Shown here: piece after piece, positions 1-11,279 of the stretch
Layout of the letters: each line of letters starts with the position of its first letter
Numbering within the stretch: position 1 is the first letter of the stretch
Origin: Cardinalis cardinalis
Taxonomy: Eukaryota > Chordata > Aves > Passeriformes > Cardinalidae
NCBI GenBank assembly: GCA_014549065.1
Contig: JACDOX010000109.1
Span: 1,399,290 to 1,463,289 of the forward strand
Length of the DNA stretch: 64,000 nucleotides
Direction: 5' to 3'
Made by a program: the position numbers and the translations under genes
Notes under the pieces: model-generated
Database searches by the model: none
Told to the model about the DNA's origin: nothing
What the model saw: the letters and a program-made list of their open reading frames with translations, nothing else

Positions 1-96
1 ATTGGTCCAGCCCAGCCAGGTGCTGAGTCTCTCAGAGCCCTGGTCCAGGGAGCAGACCCTGGGTGCTGCTCTGGGAAATTGCAGCCTTTCATGTGC

Positions 97-146
97 ACTC
101 ACTCACTCACTCACTCACTCACTCACTCACTCACTCACTCACTCAC
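97..146. repeat. (ACTC)n tetranucleotide microsatellite
   Basis: A perfect run of about 12.5 ACTC units, 50 bases with no interruption. Perfect tracts of this length are usually length-polymorphic. The short open frame across it, which reads as repeated Leu-Thr-His-Ser, is a product of the repeat and not a gene. Confidence 0.98.
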
Positions 147-1024
147 GGGCTCTTGGTATGTTACCTGTTTGTTTGGGTTTCTTTCTGATTTAAGGGAGAG
201 ATGAGAGCACCAGGTAATTCTGATGCTGTCATCCTGTAATGACACAGTGGAGGCAAAGGACAGGAGAAGAGGCAGCTCAAGCTGGCCCAGGTAACTGATG
301 GTGTTTGGGGTTGACCCTTGAAGCACTTTTCCCGCTCAGAAGCTTTANCCCCACTGGTGGGGCTCAGTGCTTGATGAGATGAGAAGATGAAGTTGGCTTT
401 AATGCTGCTGTGGCAGAAGAAATCCAAATCGCTGGATCCTGAACTGCAGGACTCAGGAGGATCCCCTGATCTGCTCCTGTACATGCCTGTACATGGCAAA
501 GGCCACCACACACCTCCAGCTCATTCCTCTTAAAACTACAGCTTCTTTTTGCTAACACTTGCCCCATGCCACTCAGGGACTACAGGGGCCTTGGGGCATT
601 ACTCTGCAGGAAGCTGCTGCTCCTGTCTCCCACCACCACAAAAAATAGAAAACGTTCACCTTCAAGTTTCAGCCAGAAGATGTCTGGATACATCTGCCTC
701 ATTTCCCTTCCTCCTGTGAGATTGTGATCAAGCCTCTCTTCAAGNCTCTCTCCTGTAAGCTCATTGCCACTTGATACTGATCTCTGCTGGTTTCCTGGCT
801 CTTCAAGGATCTCCAGCCTTGCAATGTTCTTTGGGAAGATCTCTCTGTAGCAGCAAACTGATTTCTTAGCTATTCCCTCCCTTCTTCAAGGTTTACTTGC
901 AATCATTTAGGTTTTCTTTCATGCCATTGCAAGAAACAGCATAACTTCAGTAGCACATCCTGTTGGTACCTGCTTGGGATGAGATTTAAGAATGGATTTG
1001 CATCCCNACATAGGAGAAATTCCN
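147..1024. other. Unique non-coding sequence, no gene seen
   Basis: Mixed-composition DNA with only short, unrelated open frames on both strands. No splice-bounded exon, RNA gene or repeat is recognised. Ns at 348, 745 and 1007 are single ambiguous calls. Confidence 0.6.
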
Positions 1025-1160
1025 TGGACAAGGCCAGGTTGGATGGGGTCCTGAGCAACCTGATCTAGTGAGTGACNTCCCTACTCAAGNCAGGGGTGGT
1101 ATTGGAACTAGATGATCTTTAAGGTCCCTTCCAACCCAACCCATTCTATTCTATGATTCC
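1025..1160 (+). mobile_element. CR1 LINE, 5'-truncated 3' end
   Basis: The segment follows the 3' end of avian CR1 from memory of the family: AAGGCCAGGTTGGATGGGG, then GAGCAACCTGATCTAGTG, then AACTAGATGATCTTTAAGGT, then CCCTTCCAACCCAACCCATT, ending in ATTCTATTCTATGATTCC. CR1 copies are typically 5'-truncated and end in a few copies of an ATTCTATGATTC-type 8-mer with no poly-A tail, which is what is seen. Only the 3' untranslated part is present, so no reverse transcriptase is encoded. Three Ns (1024, 1077, 1090) fall in or beside this short copy, which suggests ambiguous read mapping in a repeat. Confidence 0.95.
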
Positions 1161-1700
1161 AAGGACAATCAGGGAAAGAAGCAACTGTGTCCTAAAATAT
1201 CAGCAGTGCACAACAGCACAAGGTCTTTGAATTCCAACTGTTGAACATCATGTTGTGAGAACATCTCCACATGCCCAGTGAAGATCTTTGTCCAGCTCTG
1301 CCTACTGCTCACCAGGGTAACAGAACAGTGTGGTGGTCAAGAGGAATCTTGTTTAGAGTTTTCCACTCTTAAGTATTTGCAGAGCTTTGAACCACAAAGT
1401 GCTGTGGGTTATTGATGGATTGCTGATGTGTGTGGCTACAGGATGCCCTGGGGTCTGTGTCCTCCTGCTGCCCACTGCAGCTCCTCTGCCCATCTCAAGC
1501 ACTCTCAGGTGAGTGGTGACCTGGTTTCCAGGAGGAGCTGCCACGACACGTCACATGGCAGTNCCAGACGTTGCAAACTCCAGCCAAAGAGTCATTCTCA
1601 GCTGCTTGGCAAAGGCCAGACCACAGAAACTCAATGTGTCGTAAGATTCCACTTGGTCCCATAATGATGGGTGGGAAAAAGGAGGAGGATTATCCGTAGA

Positions 1701-1838
1701 CCTCAAAGTGTTTTACAAAGGGAGACAAATGCTGCTATTCCCATTTATTGGATAGGGCAATGGCAAGCTGAGACTTGCACAAAGTCACCCAATTAATCAG
1801 CCAGAAAACTGCCACTGAAACCCATGTTCTGGTCTAAA
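1701..1838 (-). mobile_element. MIR-type (amniote CORE-SINE) fragment
   Basis: Read on the plus strand, the segment follows the reverse complement of MIR: CTCAAAGTGTTTTACAAAG, then a CCCATTTATTGGATAGGGCA block in place of CCCATTTTACAGATGAGGAA, then GAGACTTGCACAAAGTCACC in place of the TAACTTGCCCAAGGTCAC block, then AACTGCCACTGAAACCCATG in place of the GGCAGAGCCGGGATTCGAACCC B-box region. The copy is strongly diverged, as expected for a family active in early amniotes. A related amniote CORE-SINE cannot be excluded. Confidence 0.72.
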
Positions 1839-4800
1839 CAGGTTCTCAGACTGCCCTCATCACTGGAATATCTGAGTACCCTCCAGTAGCACATGAGGAG
1901 AATTTGGGCATGTCCATGCTGGCCGAGGCAAACAGCTGCCTGTCCATCCAGCCCCCTTCCCAGCCAGCTGGACAGCAGCCATCTCCAGGTGGAATGTAGC
2001 CACATTCCCACCAGCCTGAGCCCGGATGTACAAACCCCACCACNAGGCATCCCCACCTAACTCAGCTCTGTGGCTTCCAGGGTGCAGCTCAGTTATGGGG
2101 CACAGACAAAGCAGATGCAAGACTATCTCTGAGAGCAGACAGATATTTCCTTATTCTAAATCCAGTTTCATCATCTGTAGTGCCCTTCAGAATATTTCCT
2201 CATGCTTTAGTTCCCACTGAGACATGGAGACAGAGCACAAATGTGTTGGTTATCTGGTTGTGGCTCATTGGAAGACATATTTGGAAGATGACACCTAAAT
2301 AGGGATATTTGGATGCACCACCATAAAAAAAGAAGAAAACATCCAAATATGTGTAGCAAGTCAGGAAAAAGGAAAGAGAAAGGAGGGCATCTCTAAACTC
2401 AAGATCTATTTGTCATGAGCAAGAGTACTAAAAAATAGGTAACTTAATGACCTGAAGGAAGGCTAGGTGTTATTACAGGACATTATACTGGCAAAGTTCC
2501 TGTTCACCACAACAATAACTCTCTCCAGACTTCTATTCCCTTCCAAGGCATGAGGAAACACCAGTGCATTTAGCCTCAATTCCCTGGCAGGCAGCATCAC
2601 TTCCTTGTGAGAGCTGACACAGCCATGGGAAGGCTGTTCTTTGCAGCAGCTACAAAAGCCCTGTGTGACCCAGCAGGTCTCACGTAGAGCTGAAGAAATG
2701 AGTCCTGCTCCAAGGAAGCTAAAAATCCCAAGGTGCCCTGAGAGCTCATCCTGGACTACTCATGCTCCTGGGTTTAGAAATCCTTTGAGGGTTGCTGAGT
2801 TCACACGAACCACTCCCAACTCTGGAAGTCCAGCTCTGCTCACCTTGACTTTGTTTTCTTCCTTGGGCACCGTCTGCCAGCAGTGGGCCTCTGGGCAAGG
2901 TGGGCTTTGCTCTGACACTCTCCCCCATTTCTGGATCCAATCCCTGCTCTCAGGGATCCAGTGGCTTCACTAACTCATCCCATTCTCCTGGATAAAGCAG
3001 GACAGCACGTGGCTCTCTGCAGCTTTGCATTTGCTGGGCTTTTGTGCAAAGCCCTGAGTGAGCACACAACTTGTGCCTGTGCAGAGAGGGCACAGGGGCT
3101 GCTGGAACAACAGACCTGGTTCACTTGGCCACAATCATCCAGGAAGCTGGTGGCAGAGCTGCAAATAAAATCCAGACGTTTTGCCTTTTGGGGCTGTGTC
3201 TTCACACCAACACTGCTCTTCCTCTGGGCATCTGTGCTCATTGTCTTATCGGCTCAGCAAGTCCCCTTAAAGGGAAAGAGCCATACTTTCATTCTTTNGA
3301 CCTACATGGGAAAACCCCATAGATTCTTGCAATTATTGCCCCTTTGTGATCTTTACCACTTCCTCACCATATGGAAAAGGCCTGATCCTGATGGAAATAG
3401 TCATGGTTCCAGAAGCACCACCCAGACAATGTTGATTTACCTCCACAAAGGATGTGGCCCAGTGCCTTTGGCCAGACTTTCCTGCAGGCAGCCAGTCCCA
3501 TCCCTGCCTCCTCCACCCAGAAGGCTGGGGAAGTCAAGGGACAATAACTCTGCTCAGCTTCACCTGGCCCACCCAGGGAACAGCTATTTCTGTACAGACA
3601 CAGAAAACCCAAGCCTTGTCCCTTTAATCTAACATCTCATGCATGTTGCTAAACCTAATTNGAAAAAAAACCCAACCTGAAAATAGCATTAAAGGAAGCA
3701 GAGGATTTGAACTGCACTATATTTTAAAGATAGTCTTTCTGGAAAACACTGTATTTAAAAAATGCCCCTTTTACCATGAAGTTTCTGAAACTATAGAGCC
3801 ATCCCAAGCTCCTGTGAGATAAGGCTTGTAATTGGAAACTGAGTAATAGAGTAAACACAGTTAGCTTTGCATTAATAGGCAACGTGTCTGTCTCACATTG
3901 CCCCCACTCCAGAGGGGTTTGGGACGATTGACTATTTGCTGGAAATTAAAGCTAAGAGCAATGATGGTGGTGGCAGCTCATCCTCCATGCCTGACAGAGG
4001 GATGGTATCTCAGGATACAAATCTCCCTGGNGCTTTGGAGGAAAATCTGCTTTGGAGGAATAAAAGCCACCACTTTTGAGAACTGAAGCTCCCCTGTCTC
4101 CCACACCTGCAGGACTGTTGATTTAAGGTGTGAGCCTGCAGCCTGACATATTTGGGAGGGCAGCTGTTCAGCTGCACCCTCCTCTTAAGGGAATTTACAC
4201 CAACTCAAGACTATCCTAACAATAACATTCCTTCATATTCAGTTGACATATTCCTATTAAAGGCATGGCAAAACCATGCCAGAAGTTTCTGTGGTGGTTT
4301 TATGCCAGGCACAAATATCTATGTAGGAGCCTTTCAGGCCTCCTTACATTCCCAGAGTAAGGACCAGATCTGACTNCAAATTTTTAAATTTTCTTCCAAT
4401 TTGCTGGCATGAAATCTGACAGCCAGGCAGAGGTGTCTGCTTGTCTTTGGTGTGAATCTCCTGTTGCACTTCCCTCAATAAGGGGAAAGTAAAATTGCTG
4501 TCCATTATCACAGCATCTCAGGTTTGTAAATTCTCAGGAGTTTCCTCCTGAAGCTCTGGAATACTTTGACCCAATTTCAAAACTGGGTACAAAGCCTATA
4601 TCCATAAGAGGAGCACACACACTTGGAGCATCTGCAGAAACATATGGCAGCTTCACAGCCCACTCAGCAGTTTCCTGGGCTGAACACACAGAAGTGCAGG
4701 CTGTGTGAGAACCAGCAGTTGCTGAGCCCTGGGTTTCTGTCTCTCTTCCCTGAACCACAATCTTTCCTTGCTCTCTGAGAGATACCACTGCTGTCCTAAC

Positions 4801-5539
4801 CTGGCACTTCTTGCACAGAGTCTTTCTCAATCCTTACTCTTCCATGGCCTTTTTCACAGGTGAAGCTCCTCTCTGGCTGCCCTGAAAATCTCTGTCCTCA
4901 CCTTCCNATTGCAAACAGAGGTGTTGTGTTATCTCTGCTTAATCCCAAATGGTGAAAAGAACCATTTCTAGGATCAGTAACTACACTTCAGATATCTTGG
5001 GGTTGTGCTGGGCTGCTAATCTGCAGAGCTCATTGCAAATTTTTCCAGCCAAATCCTTTGTTTAATTAAAGATGTTTTGCCACAGGAGCCATTTTCCTTA
5101 AATATACTTCTTTGAAGCAGAACTTCTAAAACTTTTGGCTGTTGTTTCTGACAACGATATCATTTTTCCTGTCTTATCAACATTTTCTGTGCAAACATAC
5201 CCACCTATCAGCATGTTTTCCATGTCAGCAACCAAACTTGAGTCCAACATTCCTTCTACTACTGCCAAGAAAGCAACAAATCCCACAGAAAGATTTAAAC
5301 AAATCATGTAGATGTGGGGAGACCCTTCTGTGTCATTCTGTGCCTATGCCACTCTTGGGACACATCAGTTTAAACTCTTAGANACTCCCAGAGATGGAGA
5401 TCTCTGCACCACCAGCTCTTTAAGGAAACAGCTTTCCTAAACTCTCACCTGCTCTTGTCCTCCCCCATGCAAATAGACCTATGACCACTGCACTCGTTTA
5501 CCAGACCCCTTTCAGCTACTGTCTTCTCAAGTGAAGCCT
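1839..5539. other. Unique non-coding interval
   Basis: No gene is supported. The longest open frame of the window (223 codons, 2961-3632) lies here, but its translation shows no domain, signal or family resemblance and the frame is crossed by open frames on the other strand. An AT-rich stretch at about 3650-3880 and another at 5010-5075, around TTTAATTAAAGATG, are the only compositional changes. Confidence 0.6.
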
Positions 5540-5800
5540 CTCACAGCTGTCCTCAGTCTTTTCTAGACTAAACAAACCCAATTTAAAGAATAATTCCTTA
5601 CAGGTGGTGTTTTGTGAAACCTCTTATCAGTCCTGTTGCCCTACTCCAGACTTCCTCTGAAGTTTATGTCTTTATTTGAAGTTTGGAGTGTGGGTCTGAG
5701 CCTGGGCCTCTCCAGCACCATGATGACCTCCACACACAGGGTGCTCTTAATATCCCTTCCAACACCAAGTATCTTTCTGGCCACAGCATCACGTGGTAGA
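5540..5800 (-). mobile_element. Old, diverged CR1 LINE internal fragment
   Basis: On the plus strand this follows the reverse complement of CR1 just upstream of its 3' end: TCTAGACTAAACAAACCCAA, then CTGTTGCCCTACTCCAGACT, then ATGTCTTTATTTGAAGTTTG, then a region matching the CCCAGACCTGGACACAGTACTCCAG block in degraded form, then CTTTCTGGCCACAGCAT. Divergence is much higher than in the copies at 1025 and 56338, so this belongs to an older subfamily. Sequence from about 5400 to 5540 may be part of it but is too degraded to place. Confidence 0.8.
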
Positions 5801-5928
5801 CTTAGACTGGAGCTTGTCCCCTACCAGCTCCCCTGGCATAGTGCCAGGACCTTGACCTGATTCCTTACGTGTATTTTTATTATGCACTTCCTTTTTTTCA
5901 CCTCAGGTTATTTCTNAAGTGTGTTCAT

Positions 5929-5948
5929 GAACATTTAAGAACATTTAA
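5929..5948. repeat. Tandem duplication of a 10-mer
   Basis: GAACATTTAA occurs twice back to back. It is short and probably a replication-slippage product. Confidence 0.85.
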
Positions 5949-7974
5949 GGTCAATCCTCTTCCCAAAGTCTTCCAGCTTGTTTTGTTGGTTTAACCTATA
6001 CTCCACCATCCAGACAGTTAACAGAGGTTTAAATGAGCTGTGAGCAGCACAGACTTCTGTGGATGGTCCTCTCATTTTGATAGTGAATCATGCTTGCCTA
6101 ATCCTCAAGGGTGTTATTCCAACTGATGGCTGAAAAATAGCAATTATACTGATAGGTATCATTTCTGATACCAAGAGCAGTCCAAAGAAGACTGAAGCCA
6201 AGAGTGATACCAGTGAATAACAGGTGAATCCCTGTTCATCCCCTGTAGTGAGAAACAGGCTTGAGCACCAAGCCCTGAAACTACACTCTCTCTTTTTTTT
6301 CACAGCAGCAAAGCTGGATTATTCATGGCTCTGAAAGCAGGATGGGCACATCAGAATGCCCCTAAAGCCAAGATGATGAGCTAACCAACTCTGTATTGTT
6401 AGCAGAGTCCCCACCTACACTTTCACACAAAGGGCCGATTAGCTCATGCAAAACTCTGGGAGGATGCCATCTTTCATCGCTACCAGATGTTTAATATACG
6501 TTAAGTTGCCAACAATTAAGTGTTTGTGTGTGTGTACACACAGTCCAGGAGCTGCACGCTGTGCCAGGGCAGAGCCATGTGCTGGGCACAGAGTCCACAG
6601 TGCCTGGGGTCCCTCCACCGCTCCTGCAGTGTCTTGCTGTAAGGGAGCCATGAACACTCCNTGGTCCGAGTCACTGATGGGAACACTGAGTGTCTGAGGG
6701 CACTACAACACACAGGAGTAAGGATGTGAAGCATCACTGCCCCGTGGCACAGAACTTCTCTCTAAACCACTGGGTTTACAGTGCTGCCAGCATCACCTCT
6801 ATGAGAAGTGCAGCATGGCCCAAAAGAAAGGTGAGCAGGTGGGAGGAATGGGAAAAAAAATCCTTTTTTTCCCAAGTAACTCATTCCCCTGTTCCTGCAG
6901 TGGTGAGCCATGCTGCTCAGAGGAGCAGGTTCAGTGAGGCTGCACACAGCCCATTGTTTGGGAACAACCAAAAATCTATTGTTCACTTTCAGTGGCCACC
7001 AGGAGTTCTCAGTGGGCAGTTCTCAGTCCAACCAGCTAGAACAATCTCTTTACATCATGGATTTTATGTCACAGAAGGACACAAATGAGAATCAAAGGAA
7101 GAAATCCTCTCCAGTACAAGAAAACAAGAAAGTCAGTGATACATTTGCCATGTTCCAATGGCATACCTTATCCTCAGCTAAGATAGGAAGGAATGTCTTC
7201 TCACTGTCCTTTTCTGCACTCTTCTGTGGACCTTGCTGAAGATTTGCAGGAGGTCAGGAATGCCCTTTGCTTCCCATTAGCTTAACAGCTACCTGGAAAA
7301 CAAAGTGACAAAAAAGCCATGCATAGAAGTGTGCTTTTGACAAACATATAACAATGGATGTCTCCCTGACNTATTTCCTCATTACAGCCTGAAAGCAGTG
7401 GCAGACACAGGAGTGCATCACAAAAATGTTTGCTTGCAAAAAGGAGAGCTTTCTTACCTCTCCTTATTATTAGTTATTGTATACAGAGCATCTTTCCACC
7501 TGGACCACCTGTATTTGAAGCAGTGGGTGCTGAGGCTGTGTCACCTGCATCTCCCCTCCCCAGGGGTGTTGGGCAAATCAAGCCCCTAGGGTACTGCTTG
7601 TGAACTCATGCTTCCAGCTCATGGGGAGGAATTATCCCAGAATAACTTTGGTCTGTTTCTGACAAAGAGTAACTGGCTGGATCCCAAATGGTTACATCCC
7701 TGTAGAACCTTGCAGCAGTTATGGCTCTGGNAGCTGGGCTCCAGCACAGCCCATTCACCCAGAGGGATCTTCCAGTTCTGACCCCAACATGATTCCCTTT
7801 TCAGACTGACCAGGACCTCTCCATCACTGTGTGTTACAGCAGATGCATCAAGTGAGGCAGAGAGGGAGTTTGTGGAAGCAGGCAGCTCCCTCTGCTTCCT
7901 CAGGGCAGTGCTTGCACTTAACAGAGAGCATTTTTACTCTGTGGAAGTCTTTGCACAAATGACTTTGTCCTAAT
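5949..7974. other. Unique non-coding interval
   Basis: Open frames of up to 132 codons overlap one another on both strands and none looks like a known protein. No repeat family is recognised. A short TG-rich run lies at about 6520-6542. Confidence 0.6.
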
Positions 7975-8290
7975 CACTGCACTGCCTCTGTTATCGCCCG
8001 CACAAACATTCCCTTCGGATCAACATACCGGCTGGGCCAGGAATCACACAATTGATGTTTTGCTTTCCACTGCCTTATCTAAATCCAGTTACTGCTCAAA
8101 ATGAGACTAAGTCAACAGACTTAATTGAATGAAAAGGCTGTGAGACAACCTGGAGATTTGTGGCTGTCTGTGTCCGTGCAGGAGTTAATCACTGCACAAA
8201 CACTTTGCCACAAACGGAGCCGGGCTGAGCGGGGTCGGTTTCTCCCAGCCTGGAAGCTCCGACACGCCGGGGTTGTGTGAGGTATTGTTG
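7975..8290. promoter_or_regulatory. Candidate cis-regulatory island
   Basis: A stretch with several retained CpGs (around 7995-8030 and 8215-8275) in otherwise CpG-poor DNA. It holds a GATA-type CTTATCT, ACAAACA and ACAAACATT forkhead-like words, CCACAAAC and ACTTAATTGAAT. Motif clustering with CpG retention is typical of conserved non-coding elements, but conservation itself is not visible in one sequence. The activity and target are unknown. Confidence 0.3.
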
Positions 8291-9116
8291 GGGCTGGCAG
8301 GAGGATTTAGACAGCACCACAAACAATGTACCACCATGGAGAAAAGCTGGGGATGGACAATGGAGAGCCCATCAGCAAACACTTCTGCTTGCTGCCTAGA
8401 TTAGGAGATAGCAGAGATCCCAGAGTAATGGCCAAAAATAATTGCTCCCCTGTAATTGCTGCTGTCCAGATATCAGAAACAGCCCTGGGAAACCCGCTGG
8501 GAGCAGCTGCTTGCCTGATGTCCNCAGCTCCTTCTGGGGAGGCAGCTGCCAGACCCTGGATGTCCCCAGTGGTCAGCTCTTGCAGGCATCACAGGATTTT
8601 CCAGGCTGTGCAGCTTTGGCATTCCTTCTGCAGATCAGGAGAGAAAGGTCTAAATGAAATGTGGGAACAGCCACACTGGGACAGATCCTTGCTCCACCCC
8701 ACCTCTCGTCCTGTCTTTAATAGAGACCATGAACAGGCTCTATGGAAAGACCATTAAACCTGAACAGGGCCACAGCCAGGATCTAGTCCCCACTGTGACA
8801 GTGCTACACAAAGCTTCTCCAGGGCTGCAGGAGGAAAAGGACACAGCCTTACCCTGCAGTTACAGCCTGCCCTGGCAAAATCTGTGCCTCTCCTTTTCCT
8901 ACCACCTGCTCGGCTCAGAGGCCCCATGTTGGCATCCAGTGCTGCTGCTGTTCAGGGAGGCTGCAGTGGGAATGTTCATGTTCACNGCAATGGTTCATCT
9001 TGGCCACTGCCTGAAGGGAGGCTGAGGCTGCAAACCTCCTAAAATAGACATTAAATATCTTCTAATACAACATGACTCACTACTTTCCTGGCTGGGAGGA
9101 TTCTCTCGGGTGATGG

Positions 9117-9135
9117 AGAACCTGAATCAGGTTCT
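9117..9135. repeat. Perfect 9-bp-arm palindrome
   Basis: AGAACCTGA and TCAGGTTCT are exact reverse complements separated by one A. The dyad symmetry could serve a dimeric DNA-binding protein, but the half-site does not match a standard steroid-receptor element because the spacing is wrong. It may be chance. Confidence 0.8.
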
Positions 9136-9176
9136 TCAGTAGGCAGTGACAGCCTGAGGTGATGACAGGCCAAGGT

Positions 9177-9191
9177 GACGACGATGACGAC
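9177..9191. repeat. Short GAC/GAT triplet run
   Basis: Five triplets, GAC GAC GAT GAC GAC, with the 9-mer CAAGGTGAC as a direct repeat on both sides (9171-9179 and 9196-9204). This is a minor low-complexity site. Confidence 0.75.
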
Positions 9192-10030
9192 ATCTCAAGG
9201 TGACTTTGCCATGAGCCATGTAGAGACAGAGCCATTTTAGCTGGGGGCCTGAGCATGGGTTTTGGGCAGAAAAGCTCATCCCCTGCTACAGAGAGACACC
9301 ATGCCTTGCACAGGCCGCCCACTTGTCACCACACGCTGGCCTGGGGCCAGGACATTTGGCTGTAAAACTGCAGCTGTGTTGGTGCCCTGTATAAAAAAGA
9401 GGGCACTGACCCAGCCAGATCCTTCTTCCAACAGGAGTTCTTGCCCTTTGGCGTGCCACACGAGCAGACAGCACAACTTTTCCAGCAAAGTCAGGAAGGA
9501 TGGGAAAGCTGATGAGCTTTGTGTTCAGGTGCATGTGGCCAGAGTGCTATGCAATGTCAAAAGAAACTGCTGCAGAATGCCCAGGATTTGGGATACAACA
9601 ATAACACACAGCACTATATTTCATTCTTTTAACAAGTGTTGAATATGCAAAGGCTCCTTTCCCAGCTTCTGTCTTCATCTTTGAAGCTGGGGAAGAGTTG
9701 TGTGTATAATTATTTTCAGATGCCATCCACTCTTTTATTGATTATCTGAGTAGGATGCACAAATAATGGTAGCTAATGCCAGATCAGAGGTCAAGTGAAG
9801 CTCACTCTCTTTTGGGAAAAGTTGAAAGAAACCCACCACGTGAATGGGTCATTGAAAACAGCCTGGGATATATTCCCTATAGTCATTCTGAAAGTTCAAG
9901 GGCAGGGGAAAAAAGAGGGAAAAAAAAAAGGAAGCTGTCTCTGTATTCACTAAACTTCTAATATCTGAAAGTGCTTAAAAAAACACTCACACTTTTTTCA
10001 TACACTCATGGAAAAACACACTAAGCTTTT

Positions 10031-10060
10031 GACTCGCTGGTTTTGTTTTTCCAGCGAGTC
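10031..10060. repeat. Perfect 10-bp inverted repeat (hairpin)
   Basis: GACTCGCTGG and CCAGCGAGTC are exact reverse complements around a 10-base T-rich loop. Each arm carries a CpG. The hairpin opens the CpG-containing block that leads into the possible first exon at 10278. A U-poor stem without a following T-run on the plus strand gives no reason to call it a terminator. Confidence 0.95.
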
Positions 10061-10277
10061 CCTTCCAGGCTCCACGCGCCCTCTCACCGTCACGTCTGCT
10101 GGGTGAGCTGGGAGCTGACAGCCTCGAGAGGAGCTCTCTGTGATTTTGCCACATCGGGTTTCAAGTATCAGCTTGCTGGAAGTGCGGCAGAGAGGGAGGA
10201 GGGAGGGAGGGAAGTGGTGAGAGCTTTGCCAGCACACCTGCACAAGCTTTGGGCTCTCCTGGACACTCTGTGTGCTA
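10061..10277 (+). promoter_or_regulatory. Possible promoter or 5' leader
   Basis: A GC-richer segment with several CpGs (ACGCGCC, CCGTCACGTC, CCTCGAG, TGCGGC) and a G-quadruplex-type motif at 10194-10211, with four GGG runs and loops of one to four bases. It directly precedes an ATG-led stretch that ends in a good splice donor. These are the features of a CpG-poor alternative promoter, but no TATA box or initiator stands out and no transcript evidence is available. Confidence 0.25.
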
Positions 10278-10370
10278 ATGATGTATAACCTGCAGAGCCT
10301 GGCAACTCGCTCGCTGAAGACTCTACCAGACAGGCTCTGCATGCCTCTGATTCCTCAGTTCTTAAAACAA
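10278..10370 (+). CDS. Possible small first coding exon, unidentified
   Basis: Two adjacent ATGs (10278 and 10281) open a 31-codon stretch that ends exactly in phase before GTAAGAAA, a good donor-like sequence at 10371. The peptide begins MMYNLQSLATRSLKTLP and continues to a QFLKQ end. If unspliced, the frame would stop about 14 codons further on. The start context is weak: -3 is C for the first ATG and A for the second. I do not recognise the peptide. It has a faint likeness to a SOCS-box-like pattern (LQ-L-R, then PL--FLK), which is too short to mean anything. The CpG- and G-rich leader upstream is the main reason for listing it. No downstream exon was found in the window. A chance open stretch is more likely than a gene. 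Confidence 0.15.
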
Positions 10371-10954
10371 GTAAGAAACTGCCCCCCACTCCCAGCCCCG
10401 TGCTGTAGGTAAATGCCCAGGGTGGAAACTGAGATGTGCTCAGCTGGGCAGAGNTTCTACCAAGGCAAGGAACAAATGACAATTTAATTATGGTGCTTTA
10501 GGTCTATGTAATTCCTCTTACAAAGCAAAAGGGAGGAAAAAAGCTGAAAGAGAAACAGAGTTCATTTCAGCTCCAATGTTCTGCTAATTTTTCTTTTCAC
10601 TAGTAGAGATGCATCTGGATCCTATTTCTAATCCACTCTCAAATTTGCTTGAATTAAAATCCCAGATCACTGCTGTGTTTTCAAGTTGAAGTGTGCATAG
10701 TAGCCAAGGTTTATATTGCAATTTCTGGAGTTATGGAATGATGAGCTCCAAAAGTGGAAAGTGTGTTTTATGCCTGAATCCTGGGGAGAAAAAACCTGAT
10801 TGGCATCAGTGTTATTTGGAATTGGATCCCATTTGTAGAATAAATAGCCCTGAAGTTCAAACACAGCTACATTTTACATGTGGTTCTGCCCACTGGAGCT
10901 GCTCGGTGTGCAAAAGCAAAGGCTGCCATGCTGGAGATGTAGGAATGGGAAGTG
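10371..10954. other. Unique non-coding sequence after the donor-like site
   Basis: No gene or repeat is seen. It includes AATTTAATTATGG at about 10482-10494, a homeodomain-type word, and otherwise plain AT-leaning sequence. Confidence 0.5.
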
Positions 10955-11090
10955 CTACCTAATTAGAAAGCCTGGATACTTTTCAGCTTTTCCCCGACAT
11001 TTAAAAGTTCCCCCATTAGTTTAGGGCTTATTTTAATGAGAAATTCACTTTCTTATTAAACCAGCAGTTGCTTTGAACTACCTGCACTTT
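10955..11090. promoter_or_regulatory. Candidate regulatory island
   Basis: AT-rich block with CTAATTAG, CATTAGTTTAGGGC, TTTTAATGAG and CTTATTAAAC words in about 130 bases, all homeodomain-type cores. There is no coding potential. It is called only by motif clustering. Confidence 0.27.
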
Positions 11091-11279
11091 CTCTATTGCT
11101 CCCCGAATCCCAGTCCAGCACCCTGCTTATGAATAAATCCAACAGTCTTGTTAGACTGGAAAACACCACAGGTCTCATGGAGTTAAGAATCCCCAAATTC
11201 TCTGGGCTTTCATCTCTGCCATGACAATTCCCAGCCTCTGCCAAGTGAAGCTAGCCAGCCAATATTTATGGAAAATGAA

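Larger units (their letters stand above)
8291..10020. other. Unique non-coding interval
   Basis: No gene is supported. The interval contains a 19-base palindrome at 9117-9135, a short GAC/GAT triplet run at 9177-9191 flanked by direct copies of CAAGGTGAC, and an A-rich tract at about 9908-9930. Confidence 0.6.

Noticed and set aside
97..146. Short regular repeats considered as a CRISPR-like array
   Set aside because: It is a plain tetranucleotide microsatellite with no spacers, and the DNA is vertebrate.
2961..3632. Longest open frame of the window, 223 codons on the plus strand
   Set aside because: No recognisable domain, signal or membrane pattern. An 88-codon frame runs through it on the opposite strand, and a frame of this length is expected by chance in 64 kb read in six frames.
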